This document shows, in pieces, positions 48,236-59,936 of a stretch of 64,000 nt of DNA. The notes under the pieces were generated by a model. That model worked only from the letters and a program-made list of their open reading frames with translations, ran no database searches and was not told where the DNA came from. This DNA is from Oreocharis arfaki (taxonomy: Eukaryota > Chordata > Aves > Passeriformes > Paramythiidae): assembly GCA_013398015.1 (NCBI GenBank), contig VZRR01007714.1:6540-70539 (forward strand), in the 5' to 3' direction. The stretch's first letter is position 1; each line of letters opens with the position of its first letter. Both the position numbers and the translations under genes were made by a program.

Positions 48236-50840
48236 CTTTGTAACACTTCGCATTTGCGTTAAATTTTTTACTTGGTATTATTTTGGAACACAGAATAATT
48301 TGCTGTATTTTGTTGACAACCCCAGAGCTAACGTCTCTATCGGCGAAATAGGGAGAATTAATGCTGACCAGCATATAGAATGTTTTTTTCTCTCCCATCT
48401 GAAGATGCAACAGGTTTTATGTGTATAAACAGATAATTCATATTTCCATAGGAAAATACCAACATAATTTCAAAATTCAGATGGATTTTAAGTATTACCT
48501 ACAAGCATACAGAAGATGAACTTTGTCCTTTTTTTGAGTTCTTCATAAAGCAAGGACACAACGAAAACTTTCCTGAAGGACAAGTTTTTCCATAATGTAA
48601 TACTAGATATGGTGTAGGGTTCAAGTTTATTATCCACATGAGATCCATAACCTATGAATACAGTACTGTTAAAAAATGTCATCTCTCTCATAAAGTCTAT
48701 ACTTTCCAGCTGGGTGCAAGTTAAAATAGTTTGTTATTTATGTTCTTGTGAAACTAAAGTGCAGATGGACGTCAAATTTGTCATGGAGCCCAGAAAAAAA
48801 GACATCTCCAGAGTATTCTTTTTCCTACTACAGCAGCCACACACAATTCAATATGTGCTCCAGAGCATTTAGTTTTTCTAAAAACAGCGTCAGCAAAATT
48901 TCTGGGTCTCTTTCATGAATATTTTAAAAATGCTAATCAGGCGGAAACATGAATGCTCTTCAGCAAGAAGGCTGCACCTCATCACTGGAGGTTTAGCAAG
49001 AGGAGAAAAACAGCACAGAGCTGAAGCTAAGTAGATTTCAGCAACACTTTCATTGCACACATAACTGGATCAACGTTTTACTGATAGAGTTAAACTTCAA
49101 GCATTCAAGAAGCCTCAAAGTCCTGACTTTCGGGAGTCTCACACAGAATACATACATATTGCTGACATTGCAAGCGATTTGCTCATGGTAGAGCTCAAAG
49201 ACACTCAGAAATCTGTACTACACAATATTGTTGCCTGAAGGATGTCTCTCACTTTCAACAACTCCAGAAGCCATGTCAGAGGTTTTCTCTGATTTAGAAA
49301 AAACTATTTTTTAAAGTTTTACTTTAAAAAGCATCTGCTACAGCTCACATGTTTAACATAAACCTGCAGCTAAGAACAAGCACAATAAGCACACCAGTGG
49401 CGGGATGGAGGCACAGAGAATGCAATCTGACATGCACAACTCTACAGACCATACCACTGTATTTCTACCACTGCACTGCTGTCAATAACAGCAGCACTAT
49501 GGAAAAATGTTGCTTTGGCACACTGAATCCTATGACACCAACTTCTTGTCTAAAAACCCCACTCTTCATCAATGTCTTTTACCTGAAGGCATATTAAGGT
49601 CAAACTCTGAATTTATGCTATGTTGTCTCTCTCTTCCTCTACATTACCTAAAAACAGGAGTTTAAATTAAGATTTTTTTTTTTCTTGGAAAGACTGTACA
49701 CATAACCAGCTTTCAGGGATTTTTTTTGGTGGGAATTATCTAATGTGGCAAAAAGGAAAACAAATTGACATTACCTATCCACGGATAAAATGGAAAACAG
49801 ATATTCTAGGCATTCAGGTTTTTTTTCTGTTTGTGCATCTCTCTTATATGAAGCCAACCAGAATTTTTAGCAGTCACATGCTAATGACATGTTTACTTTA
49901 TGAATACTAAGTTAAATCACAATGCCTGTAAAAGACTGGTCCCCAGGTTTCACATGTTATTGGTCCCATTTTATGATTTCATTTTGTTTTACAAAAGCAA
50001 CAGCAAATCAGAGAAACTGCAAGGAGGCTCACAGCAGTTTTACACCAGGCTCTTTACAAACACTACAGACAAAGTCTCCCAGGCTGGGAGCTTACAAAAG
50101 AACACACTGCTCCTAGAGGATTTGAATTTTGGCTGTTCCTAGAGTGGCCCAACTGCTATCAAGCCTTGCAAAGTACTTATTCACATAGATATAAATGATT
50201 CTGATTACAGTTCCACTGAACTAATTTTAAACCACTCAAACATTCTGCATTTAAAAGCACAGAACTTCTGGGCTGACAACAGCCCCAACTTCCCAACAGC
50301 TCTGCAGATGTGGCTATTTTGGGAGTCACTGGTGACAGAACGGCTTTAGCCTGAGGTGCTGGGACCTGTACAGATGGGAGGGGATGAGGTGCCCTGTACC
50401 CAGGGCCTTCATGGCTTTCTTCTTACAACACAGGATGTGTCATTTATACCAAAGCCCTTAGCCAAATACTAAATCACTCTCCATCCCAGTCTGGCTGGAT
50501 AATTTACACTAAAAACAAACAATCCATACAGAAAAAGGCTTCTGGCTTCCCACATGGGGAATACTGTAGTCAACAGTGTCAGCCTCCCTGTATGCTGGCA
50601 TGGGGGGTCCCCTCCTGCTGTGCTGCTGCCTGCGTGTGGGGGCGGCCAGTCGTGCCCCTAGTCACCAGAACAGACACAGGCTGCAATCTGCACTAAACAG
50701 CAGCACTGCCACTCCAGGGCAGCCCCATAAGTGCGAGTAGGTGAAGGACCTTTCACATCTCCTATCCTCTGGCCAAGTTGGTATGGGTTTTTACATTTAA
50801 AAATCTAAACATCCTTGGTTGTTGGTGCGGACTATATCCA
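48236..50840. other. Unique non-coding DNA
   Basis: No gene was recognised. T-rich runs lie near 49674 and 49720. From about 50270 to 50760 the DNA is more GC-rich than usual for the window and may be an eroded repeat next to the following LTR, but I cannot identify it. Confidence 0.55.
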
Positions 50841-51431
50841 TGTGCTGGTTTCAGATGGGGTAGAGTTAATTTTCTCCATAGTGGCTGGTAGGGGGCTGTG
50901 TTTGCTGAACATGGGGTTGGATTTATATAGAGATGTTTCATTATTGCTGAGCGCAGCTCACACAGAGCCAAGGCCTTCTCTGCTTTTCATATGGCCACAC
51001 TGGCGAGGGAACTGGGGGTGCCTGGGAGGTTGGGAGGAGACACAGCTGGGACAGGTGACCCCAACTGACCACAAGAGATATCCCACACCATATTGTGCCA
51101 TGCTCAGCATAAAAGTTGGGGGAAGAAGGAGAAAGCGGGGATGTTTGGAGTGATGGCATTTGTTTTCCCTTGTAAGTCACTGCTATGTGTGGTGGAGCCC
51201 TGGCTGTCCTGGAGATGGCTGAACACCTGCCTGCCCATGGGAACTGGTGGGTGAGTGCCTTGTTTGGCTTTGCTCCTGTGCACAGCTTTCCCTTTATACA
51301 TTAAACTGTCTGTGCCTCAACCCCTGTGCTCTGTATCTTCTACCCTTCGGTTCTCTCCCCAGTCCTGCTGGTGGGGCAGTGAGCAAGTGGCTGCCTGGGG
51401 CCTGACTGCTGGCTGGGGTTAAACCAAAACA
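50841..51431 (+). mobile_element. ERVL-type solo LTR, no target duplication seen
   Basis: This is a 591-bp long terminal repeat of the same broad avian group as 10542-11146. It begins TGTGCTGGTTTCAGATGGGG and ends GGGGTTAAACCAAAACA, with TG...CA ends. Inside are a TATA-like CATAAAAG at 51108-51115 and the variant polyadenylation signal ATTAAA at 51300-51305, in the correct order for U3-R-U5. The flanks (ATCCA before, GCCCC after) do not match. This may mean decay, a wrongly placed end, or recombination between two elements. No gag, pol or env sequence is adjacent. It differs from the 10542 copy near its start, so it belongs to another subfamily. Confidence 0.88.
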
Positions 51432-51996
51432 GCCCCTAACAGGACAAATGGTTGTCACACAAATACAGGACTAGGAATACATTACAAAAATTATCAAATT
51501 CACCTGAAAATATTACATATTAATGCCTTAGGTCTCTTTCACTTTTAAAGGTTTTATTGTATTCTGCAAGCCAGACTTTTATTTTTAAATTCTTAAGATA
51601 AATACTCTGGTGTATTCTCCCTGCCACAATTTTCAGGTAGCTGCTTACCCCAGCCCATTAACAACTTGAGCTAAAAGGAAAGCCATACTGACAGAATTAT
51701 TACTTTTTCCTTATTTAGTATTCTCCCTTCTAGTCTCTTTGTCGAAAAACCACACTGAACTTAAACCTTATTAGAGAAAACAAGGAAATCAGTATTCTAT
51801 AACAGGTTCGAGTGAATCCAAATATTTTGTTTTTCCAATTAAAGAAAGAGGGAGTGCAGCAACAAATAAATAAAATAGGCACTGTAGTGGGGACTGCCTG
51901 CCACAGCTGACAAGGATTAGGAGACACACACAAAGCACAGCTGCCTCAGAACACTATTGCTGATGCTCTGCATGGTTTGGGAAGGCAAGGAAAGGA
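51432..51996. other. Unique spacer between two solo LTRs
   Basis: About 565 bp of AT-rich sequence without recognised features. It contains no primer-binding site or viral coding sequence, so the two LTRs are not ends of one provirus. Their opposite orientation and different types say the same. Confidence 0.7.
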
Positions 51997-52002
51997 CAGA
52001 AG

Positions 52003-52330
52003 TGTTGCAGTGGAAGCACAGGCGACGCAGAAAAAATAGGAGGTCCAAGTCAGAGCTCCGGTTGAGGGAAATGAAAAACCCTCCTTTTATTTAATTACAG
52101 GCAGGCCTTATATAATCCCTGCATTGGTCTATGGCAGGGATCATTGGTCCCTGGTCCAACCACCTCTCCAAGTGATTGGCCAGACCCCATACCACCTGTT
52201 TGACTCTTAACAGGACACACCTGCAAGGTGTTTAGAAAACCATCTTGCTTGGTGTGTTGAAACCAAGGGCTTAACAGAATACTTGCAAAATGGTGGATTT
52301 TTCTCTGCCAGCAGCTTTTCAGCATCCACA
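52003..52330 (-). mobile_element. ERVK-type solo LTR with 6-bp target duplication
   Basis: This is a 328-bp LTR on the minus strand. In plus sense it starts TGTTGCAGTGGAAGC and ends AGCATCCACA, giving TG...CA ends, and it is flanked by CAGAAG at 51997-52002 and 52331-52336. Six-base duplications are typical of ERVK and alpharetrovirus-like integration. On the minus strand a TATATAAGG box (52114-52106) is followed about 15 bp later by AATAAA (52091-52086), so the R region must be very short. The downstream ACCGGAGCTCTGACTTGGAC text is typical of avian ERVK-like U5 sequence, by memory. No internal viral genes remain. Confidence 0.9.
52086..52114 (-). promoter_or_regulatory. LTR TATA box and polyadenylation signal
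   Basis: On the minus strand TATATAAGG at 52114-52106 and AATAAA at 52091-52086 lie in the order expected for the U3/R boundary and R region of the ERVK-type LTR. Whether they still drive or end transcription cannot be told from sequence. Confidence 0.7.
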
Positions 52331-52336
52331 CAGAAG

Positions 52337-55300
52337 GGAAGCTTTGATGCATACTAAAAATCCCAATCCTGATATTAAACTCTTCTTGGATTATTTTTAA
52401 GGTTTCCTTTCAATACCAAAAGTAATGCTAAAGTCTGAAATTATGTCTCCCATGCACTCTAAACAACAGCCCTCACATTTTAAAAGAAATCTGAATCCCA
52501 GCAAGACTACTAGCTCCACTGGGGTTATTAACAGACTGCAGAAAACTCATCACATTCTTGTAAAAATCATTTTCCTCCAATACAGAAGGGGAGTTGAAAG
52601 CAAAAATACCACGGACTGGCAGTAAAAATGCCAAAGGGCAGATCGTGAGGCCCTGCAAATGAGTTCACGCATCCAGTCAATTTTAACTCAAGCCTATACA
52701 GTCACTGCACTGAGTCAGTGAGGTGGGAGGCCTTACAGAAAATTAATGAGACTGTGGATATTATTTCATGACCTGCTTAAAAGCATATAACCTAAATGAT
52801 GTTAAAAAGGATAGGCTCACTATTCCCTCTACCCCCAGTTCCCAAAGAAATATTCATTCTGTGCAAGCAGAGACCAGAGAGCACTTTCATGTCTTCCATG
52901 GGAGGCCCTAAACACCTGTAATGCCCATCTCCTGTTAGCACTGTCCTTTCCTTTCTCCAGAGGCTCTTCCGTAAGAGCTCACAGAGCACATGCTCCTTCT
53001 TCCTTCCTAACACCTTAATTATCTTGTGGTTATACAGAATTAATATTTCTTGGGTGAGCTAACAAAAATCAATTAGCCATAACTTTTATTAGTAATCACA
53101 AAATAATTTGTATTCTTCAGTCAAGAAGTAAGAAGTCATTGTCCCAATGAATTAAAAGACAGATTATAAATTTTATGATTGCCTTTCTTGACAATAAGGG
53201 CACATCAGGATTAATTGAGAGGAGTATAAGAAGCTGTTGTAAGCTGTAAATTAATCTCTTTAGGAAAAATATTTACGTTATTGCATATACTGGAAAACAG
53301 GTCCTTTGTTAGAGCATTGCCAGCATACAAATATACTGGGACTTACGGTGAAATTATTCAGTGAGGAAGAAGGTGAAAGGAGGCAAAATGCCTCAGAGGC
53401 AGGAATTCAGTGGCATTTCAATCCAAACATCTTCCCACATGTTTAATGGAAAGACCTAGTGAACAAATAAGCTCTCCGCCATGACCACACCACAAACCCT
53501 GTCCCTTCCATTGAGATAGTTTCAGTAATGAGGCAAACTAAACTCAATGCCTTTGCTCCCAAGGAAACACTCCTCTGAATGGGCAGGGTGGGAGGATTGC
53601 TCTGGTTCTAGAGAAAAGCCAGTTACCATTTAAGCTTTTTAGAAGAAGCAGTGTGGCATCACATGGTAAAATATGTAATTTCATTTCACATAAATCATCA
53701 AGAATAGAGAAAAAATGAAGAGAAGTTAGTAGTTCACATATTCAGCTGCAAGAATATGGGTGCATCAGTTTGAGGCTCACCAGGGCAGGCAAAACTAAAA
53801 CAAACAAAGAAACCCAACCCTTGTTAAAATATCTTACTCGTGTTAGTACTTCGAGTCACAAGTGAAAAGTCAACCTGCTTTTAAATGACATTTTCAATAA
53901 AAAGCACTGTACCTCTATATGAAAGAGCATCATAACCAGCATTCATACTGAATCAACACAAGATTTTACATTTGCATTCCTAACTTGCAGTTGCAGTGTG
54001 AGCAATGTGACCACCCAACATCTAAATAAAATGAAGGAACAGTTTCAGATAAATATAAAATAAAGGCTTTCATTGATTTTACAGTTCTCATGGTCACATT
54101 CAAACAACCAGAGCAAGCCAATAAAAAAGACAATCTCTACTGTGAGAGCCGGTGAGCCTCTAGCCACAGCAACCCCCTGGATGTGCCCTGGCCACACTCC
54201 CTGGGCTAGGGAGACCAAAAGGTCTCTCCCAGGATGCCTTGTTCTGCNCCACCAAACCCCTGGCTACAACACTCTACAACCATTCTGTCCTTAATATAAG
54301 GTCTAAACCTCCTCTCTGCTTGAACAAGAAATTAAAACAGTGCACTAGAAGGGCTCCAAACTGTTCAAAGAAAGATGAGAAAATTTAGTTTCTTCTTTTT
54401 ATTGTTGGATTTTTAAGCTTGTGATTCTAGGCATAACACAGCCTAAGAAAGATGTATAAATAAAAATGGAAATTACATTTTATTTTCCAGTACCACTCTT
54501 CACCACTTACCTATATTTCATCCACTAAAGTTGATGTGCCCCCTACTCTGCCGTCATGAGACCCTGTCTGGCAGACAGCTGGTGCCCAGCTCTGGTGGAT
54601 CTTACAGGTAAATAAGCAAAAACGTGTCAGAGAAAACGTCTATCTCAACTCATTTCCATTTGTTTTTACCCTTAGCCTTTTGCAACCACTTTTAAAGAGA
54701 GATATGCAGACATTTACAGCAATATCCGATTCTAGGAGGTCCATAACTCCACATCTGACAGCACAGGTTCACATATGTCTCACATTTTATTTACTTCCCA
54801 ATTTTTGTGGTTTTTGCAGGGTCTTGTGCTTACAAGATGAAATAGTAACATCACAGACCTATTTGTGCCTCTTGGGCGTAAAACTTCACTGAAAGTCTGT
54901 CTTACTACAGTGCTCCTATCTTTCTGTGGAGGAACAAAAGCAAAAGAAGAATATCCCCCTCCAGCCCCCAACCCTATCTCACTCTTATAAGGAAAAAAAA
55001 AATCTTTTTCCACGTAGTATTCCCAGCAGGGAAATGTCTGTGCTTAGGAGAGACCAAGGGAAGACCCCAGGCACTGATATGGACACTCTCAAGCTGTAAA
55101 ACCCTAGTGATGAGATGAAAAGATTAATCAGGTATAAAAGAGGGAAAAAATTAATAACCTTGTTGTACTTTAAAGGTTCCATTCTGACATGATCCATACC
55201 AAGATTTTACCTTCTCTTCATGTCAGAGGTTGCTTCCCTGTGTTTAAGTGTAGTGATAGCAAATGCGGATCAACTTACGTACCTTACCAGTCAGCATTAA

Positions 55301-58300
55301 GATACAAAAATCTCATTCCTAAAACAAGCATGGTCAACAACAGACATGCCTTCTCTGCATCATCAATATTTTGTTTAACATGAGTGTTAGGTATATTTTG
55401 CCATGCGTACTCCCTATACTAGTCAGGTAATACACCTTTTCTCTGTCCACCAAGTATCTCAAAGTACTGCTTCAGCCTTTTAGCACTCATTTTATTTCTT
55501 GACTTTGTCTTTAAGGTGTGTCTTGATACTAATACTTCATTCAGATCACTCTTCTATTGCTTGGATGTCACCCAGTGCACTCTGTCTTAGCCTGTCTTAG
55601 TCTTTGTACTGAGCTTTGGTGAGTTGCTTAGGTCAGCTCACAGCCTGTCCATATTGATGTCGGCTTCCCTCAAAGAAGCGGGACATTTTTCATCTCTGTT
55701 TCATACATAGTATCAAATTTGAAAACACCTCATCATTTTCAAATTGCTTAATACTGTCAAAACTGACAACCAAGGCTACAGTTGTCTTGACCGATTCCAG
55801 CATACCACACTCTGTAACACACTGAAGCTCCCACATGCTGACCTACGAGGAGAATAAATGCAAGATGTGTTTACTTCCAGGAGATATTCACATGCTCATC
55901 ATCATAATAATGTGATGTAATAGTAATAAAAATTCATACATTCAAAATAGTAATAACTGCTCCACTGAAAGCTTTGTTTTCCCTCATGAAGGCACATGGT
56001 AAACAATGCCTATTAAGAGAACAGAAAAAATTTAAATAATATATATTATTAATACTGTCTTTCATGTGGAAAACTTGACCGGAAATCCCTCTCATGGTAG
56101 TCTCAGAAAGATGGTTGAGGTAACTGCAATATACTTGTTTCAAGATCCCTCATTGTGGAACTCTCTTCTGGCTTAGATACAGCAGTATTATGAAAAAAAT
56201 CCATCATGCTGAAAAGAATGTCATGTGGTATTTCACCAGCCATTCCTGAGAGATGTTAAATGCAGAATTAAGGCACTCTAAATATTTTTCTCTATAATGA
56301 AGAGCTAGTGATTAAGCACAGTGAGCTCTGCTCTCTAGAGTTAGAGGGGTGACCATCCACTGTCATCAGCTGTGTTTTTAACAGATGCCACTGTCTCCTG
56401 AAATAACATAAGGGTTATTTTCAGTGAATTATACTGATGGAATTGTTATTAACACAGTCATAACACGTTCTTCCCAACAAGCTAGCCAGTTGCAATTTTT
56501 CCATTTGAAAATAACTGACTGATTAAAGTTACCCAGTTTGAGTGAATCATGCCATAATCCTGGGAATTTCACCCAGATATTTAGCACATGTTGCCAAGGC
56601 TTGCTCTGCTCACAAGTCCACAAACCGATACTTCTTTCTCGGCCGATTCCTATATTCCTGACAAGATGGAGCCACGACAGTCAAATGTGGCTGCAATTCA
56701 GGGCTCCCAGAACACTGACTACAGCGATGAGATTATAAACTCCTTACTTCCATTTCACTGGCTCTGTGTAGAAAAAAAACCCAGAATCCTACTTTGAAAT
56801 AGATCATCTAACCCAGAACGCCTTATTTAAATTCAAGTATCAGGGTTTTTTTGTTAAAACTTCACATTAAAACGTTGGTTTTTGTGCACCATCCTCCTGC
56901 AGTATATTCCCAAGGACATTTATTAGCTGTCAGCCGAATACAAATGTAGAACAGATGGTACCCTAATGTAGACAGGTAATGTGCATCTCTGGATCATCTT
57001 TTATCACAACCATGAGGACCAAGTTGCTATAATTCAGGTTATGTCATTACAGCTACAAACTTCTGACTTCTTTTCCTGGTTCTCTATAGAAGCAAAGAGG
57101 TCTATCTAGGATTTGTCTCCAATACCACTTTTGCTAAGAACAGGTTAACTAAGAAAGCCACTTTCAGAGGACTGAAGTGTACATCAAATAGCCTCACAAT
57201 GACTGTGCTTGAAGACTTATCAGGATTGATGGAAAACAGACACTGACCAAGAAAATTACTATTTTAAAACGTAATCCTAATTTTAAAAAAATATAAGCTA
57301 TTGAAAAGATTTTCTTAAGCAAAAGCTAAATGCAACAAATTGCTTAAGTCCTTCTGTAGTTCCAGTTAGGCTGTTCAGTTACAAGAGCTTTAAAAGTATA
57401 TAGGAGCATTCTACCAGTTCACAAGGACAGACCTGGGGGAGTGCATAGAAATTATGGAGGTGTAGCAATGAAATGAATGAGCATCAGAACAGGGATTTCG
57501 TGCCCAGCAATACTTGCCATGAGCTTTCTGAACCTTCAGTTTAAAATACACCATGAAACAAGAGGCCTAATTCCCTGTCGCCTTGTAGTCATTTAGCCAT
57601 GATCAAACTTGAGAGAGGGGAAAAACCTGCACAGTGATTCGGCAATTCTGTGTACTAACTACAAAGAAGTAAATATAAGTGTCAAGGGCAGCAAAGAGGA
57701 GATTCTGCACACAGATTTTTAACCACCTCTCTTTAAACACTAGACTGAAGCATGAGACACACATAATCAACTCGCAGCATAGTAAGTTTTATTCTAGTAA
57801 AAGCTTTGTCACTATTTCAAAGGTATGGGGGAAAACTGAAGGAGCTTTGTAGGTATTTTAAATAAATTTCTTATTTTGTACATTCTATAGTCTTCTGTTT
57901 TCAAAGTAAGATTTTATATCATTTTTATGAGTTACAAAAAATGTGGCACAAGAGTGGAAACAAGAAGGTACTCTTAGTGCACCCTTTACTTCACTGAAGT
58001 ACCATTAAACTTCTGTTGGACAAGGAGCTTTAGCCTGAAAGTCAAAAAAGCTTCAATTACACTGAAGAAAGAAAAACAAGTGTAAATCAAAGATAATCAA
58101 GTGTGGCATGCCAGAGCTGACCGAGCACTTACTCCTGCCCAGCTGGCTATGGGAGAGAAACTGAAGTTAGCCAAGTAATTGAGAGTAATGATGAAAAACA
58201 GGTGCTGCCTATGTGTGGGTACTTTTATTAACTGCTGCATAGTCCACCCGAAAATATGTCCCTAAGGACACCAGCCTGGGGAGAGGTTGCAGAACATGTT

Positions 58301-59876
58301 CTGTCCCCACACACATCCTCCTGGCTGGCATCCTTGGAAAAGCAGTTCTGGAGGCTAGGATGGCTGTGCTGAGTAGCACATGGCTGCCCACTGGGTCAGT
58401 GGCCCAGAAAACCCAAAATTCAGCTGTGTTTGTCCACAGTGGTGAGGTGAATAAATGTCAAAAGGCAGCATCTGTTGACCACAGTCTTCACCTGCTGACA
58501 TGCAATTGTGACAGATGTGGACTGGGACAGGAGGGGAGAAAAAACACAGAGCGACAGCCCTGGAACACAGCAGATGAAAACAGAGTGAAAGGGAGTAGAC
58601 GATCTTTGAAAATCCTTCTAACATTTTTCCCGTGTGATTTATACTCTGTACTTTTGGTCCAGAATGAAGTTGTTTAAAAGCAATTACGTTTATTATTAAG
58701 AAAGCGAGCTGGATTGGAATGTGGTATCTTTCGATGGTCTGAATTACACGACTAGACATAGTACTTTATTATCCATTTGACTTATGACTTACTAATTGTA
58801 TTTTCTCTCCAAACCTTTCTGAGGTACTTAAGAACCAACAATTTTTTACTGGAAGGTGCTCTGTTTCCTGCCAAAGAGCACTGAAACAAAAGCTGTTGCC
58901 TGCTGCCTTTGCTAGTGCTAAGCAGTGAAAGGTGAGCACACACAGCACAGGCAGAGGAACGGCAGAAAGCATACCTTACCTCCATGCCTCACTAAATAAT
59001 ACATTGGCAACGCAAGCATGCAAGAGATTTGGTGTCTTGTAGCTACTATCAGACGTGTGTCTATCAAGCCTCATGTTCGTTAGTCAAATGAGACCAACGA
59101 ATTAGAGAATGTTTAAAATTATCTTCCTTTAAATACACGCACAATGAGTGCAGCAGAGTCACAACTGGGAAACTTGACAGAGAAGAACACAGCGGTAAGA
59201 AATGCAGTGCAAATATGCAATTTATGCTTTTTTTCTTTGTTTTGTTTTTGTAAATAGCTGTCTAGTGGGGGGCCTGATGCTGCTCATTTAAGAAATGAGA
59301 ATGGTGAGATAAAAGGAAAAAGGATAAGAAGTCTTTCCGCAATCCCATGAATTTGAATTATGCACTTTCTAGTCCTCTCTTATTAGACGATAAATGTTTT
59401 GGTTTTGCTGGTAAGATATGAGAAATTAATGTTTCAGTGTGATTTGCCTTAAAATACTGGAACCTTGTTCCACTAGCTAGAACAGGGTCTGTCATAATTC
59501 AAAGTTGAAACAACGTTTAAAGTTTTATTATTTACCTATGCATATTTGTATCAGGGTAAAGGTTGGCATGTTAAACAATAGCCCCAAATAATGTATTTTC
59601 TCAAAATATAACTAGGAATTTAGAAGTGCTTTACAGTTTGTAGTAATGAAGAACTATTTTAGCTCTTCATAAACTTGTCTGAGGTGCTTTTGTTAAGAAG
59701 TGTCTGAAATGTAAATGAAGAAATGTTCCAGATACTGGAGGCTCTGCTTACCCGCAGAAGAAATTACAAGCTTTTCAAGCAACAGTGTCAGAAACATGTG
59801 CCCAGCTATTGTGTGCACATGTATATAGTCCTCAGCAGAAGATAGATTATTCAGCAATGTGGTCAGTGAATATTGC
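52337..59876. other. Unique non-coding DNA
   Basis: No gene or clear transposon was recognised over 7.5 kb. Position 54248 is an undetermined base (N). GC-richer patches at 54150-54290, 54540-54610 and 58240-58600 have no recognised identity. The stretch 53100-53320 is non-repetitive and TAAT-rich and might be a conserved element, but that is untested. Confidence 0.55.
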
Positions 59877-59936
59877 AGTTAGACTACATGATTGCTGTCA
59901 ATCCCTTCCAACTGAACTATTTTATTCTATTCTTGA
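59877..59936 (+). mobile_element. Eroded CR1 3' tail
   Basis: GTTAGACTACATGATTGCTG followed by CAATCCCTTCCAACTGAACT and a TTTTATTCTATTCTTGA end resembles the last 60 bp of a plus-strand CR1: the GATGATCT...CCCTTCCAAC...ATTCTATGA order, with substitutions. No upstream CR1 text is recognisable, so the copy is very short or old. Confidence 0.65.

Noticed and set aside
50841..52330. The two LTRs as ends of one provirus
   Set aside because: They are of different types, in opposite orientation, and the DNA between them has no viral coding sequence.
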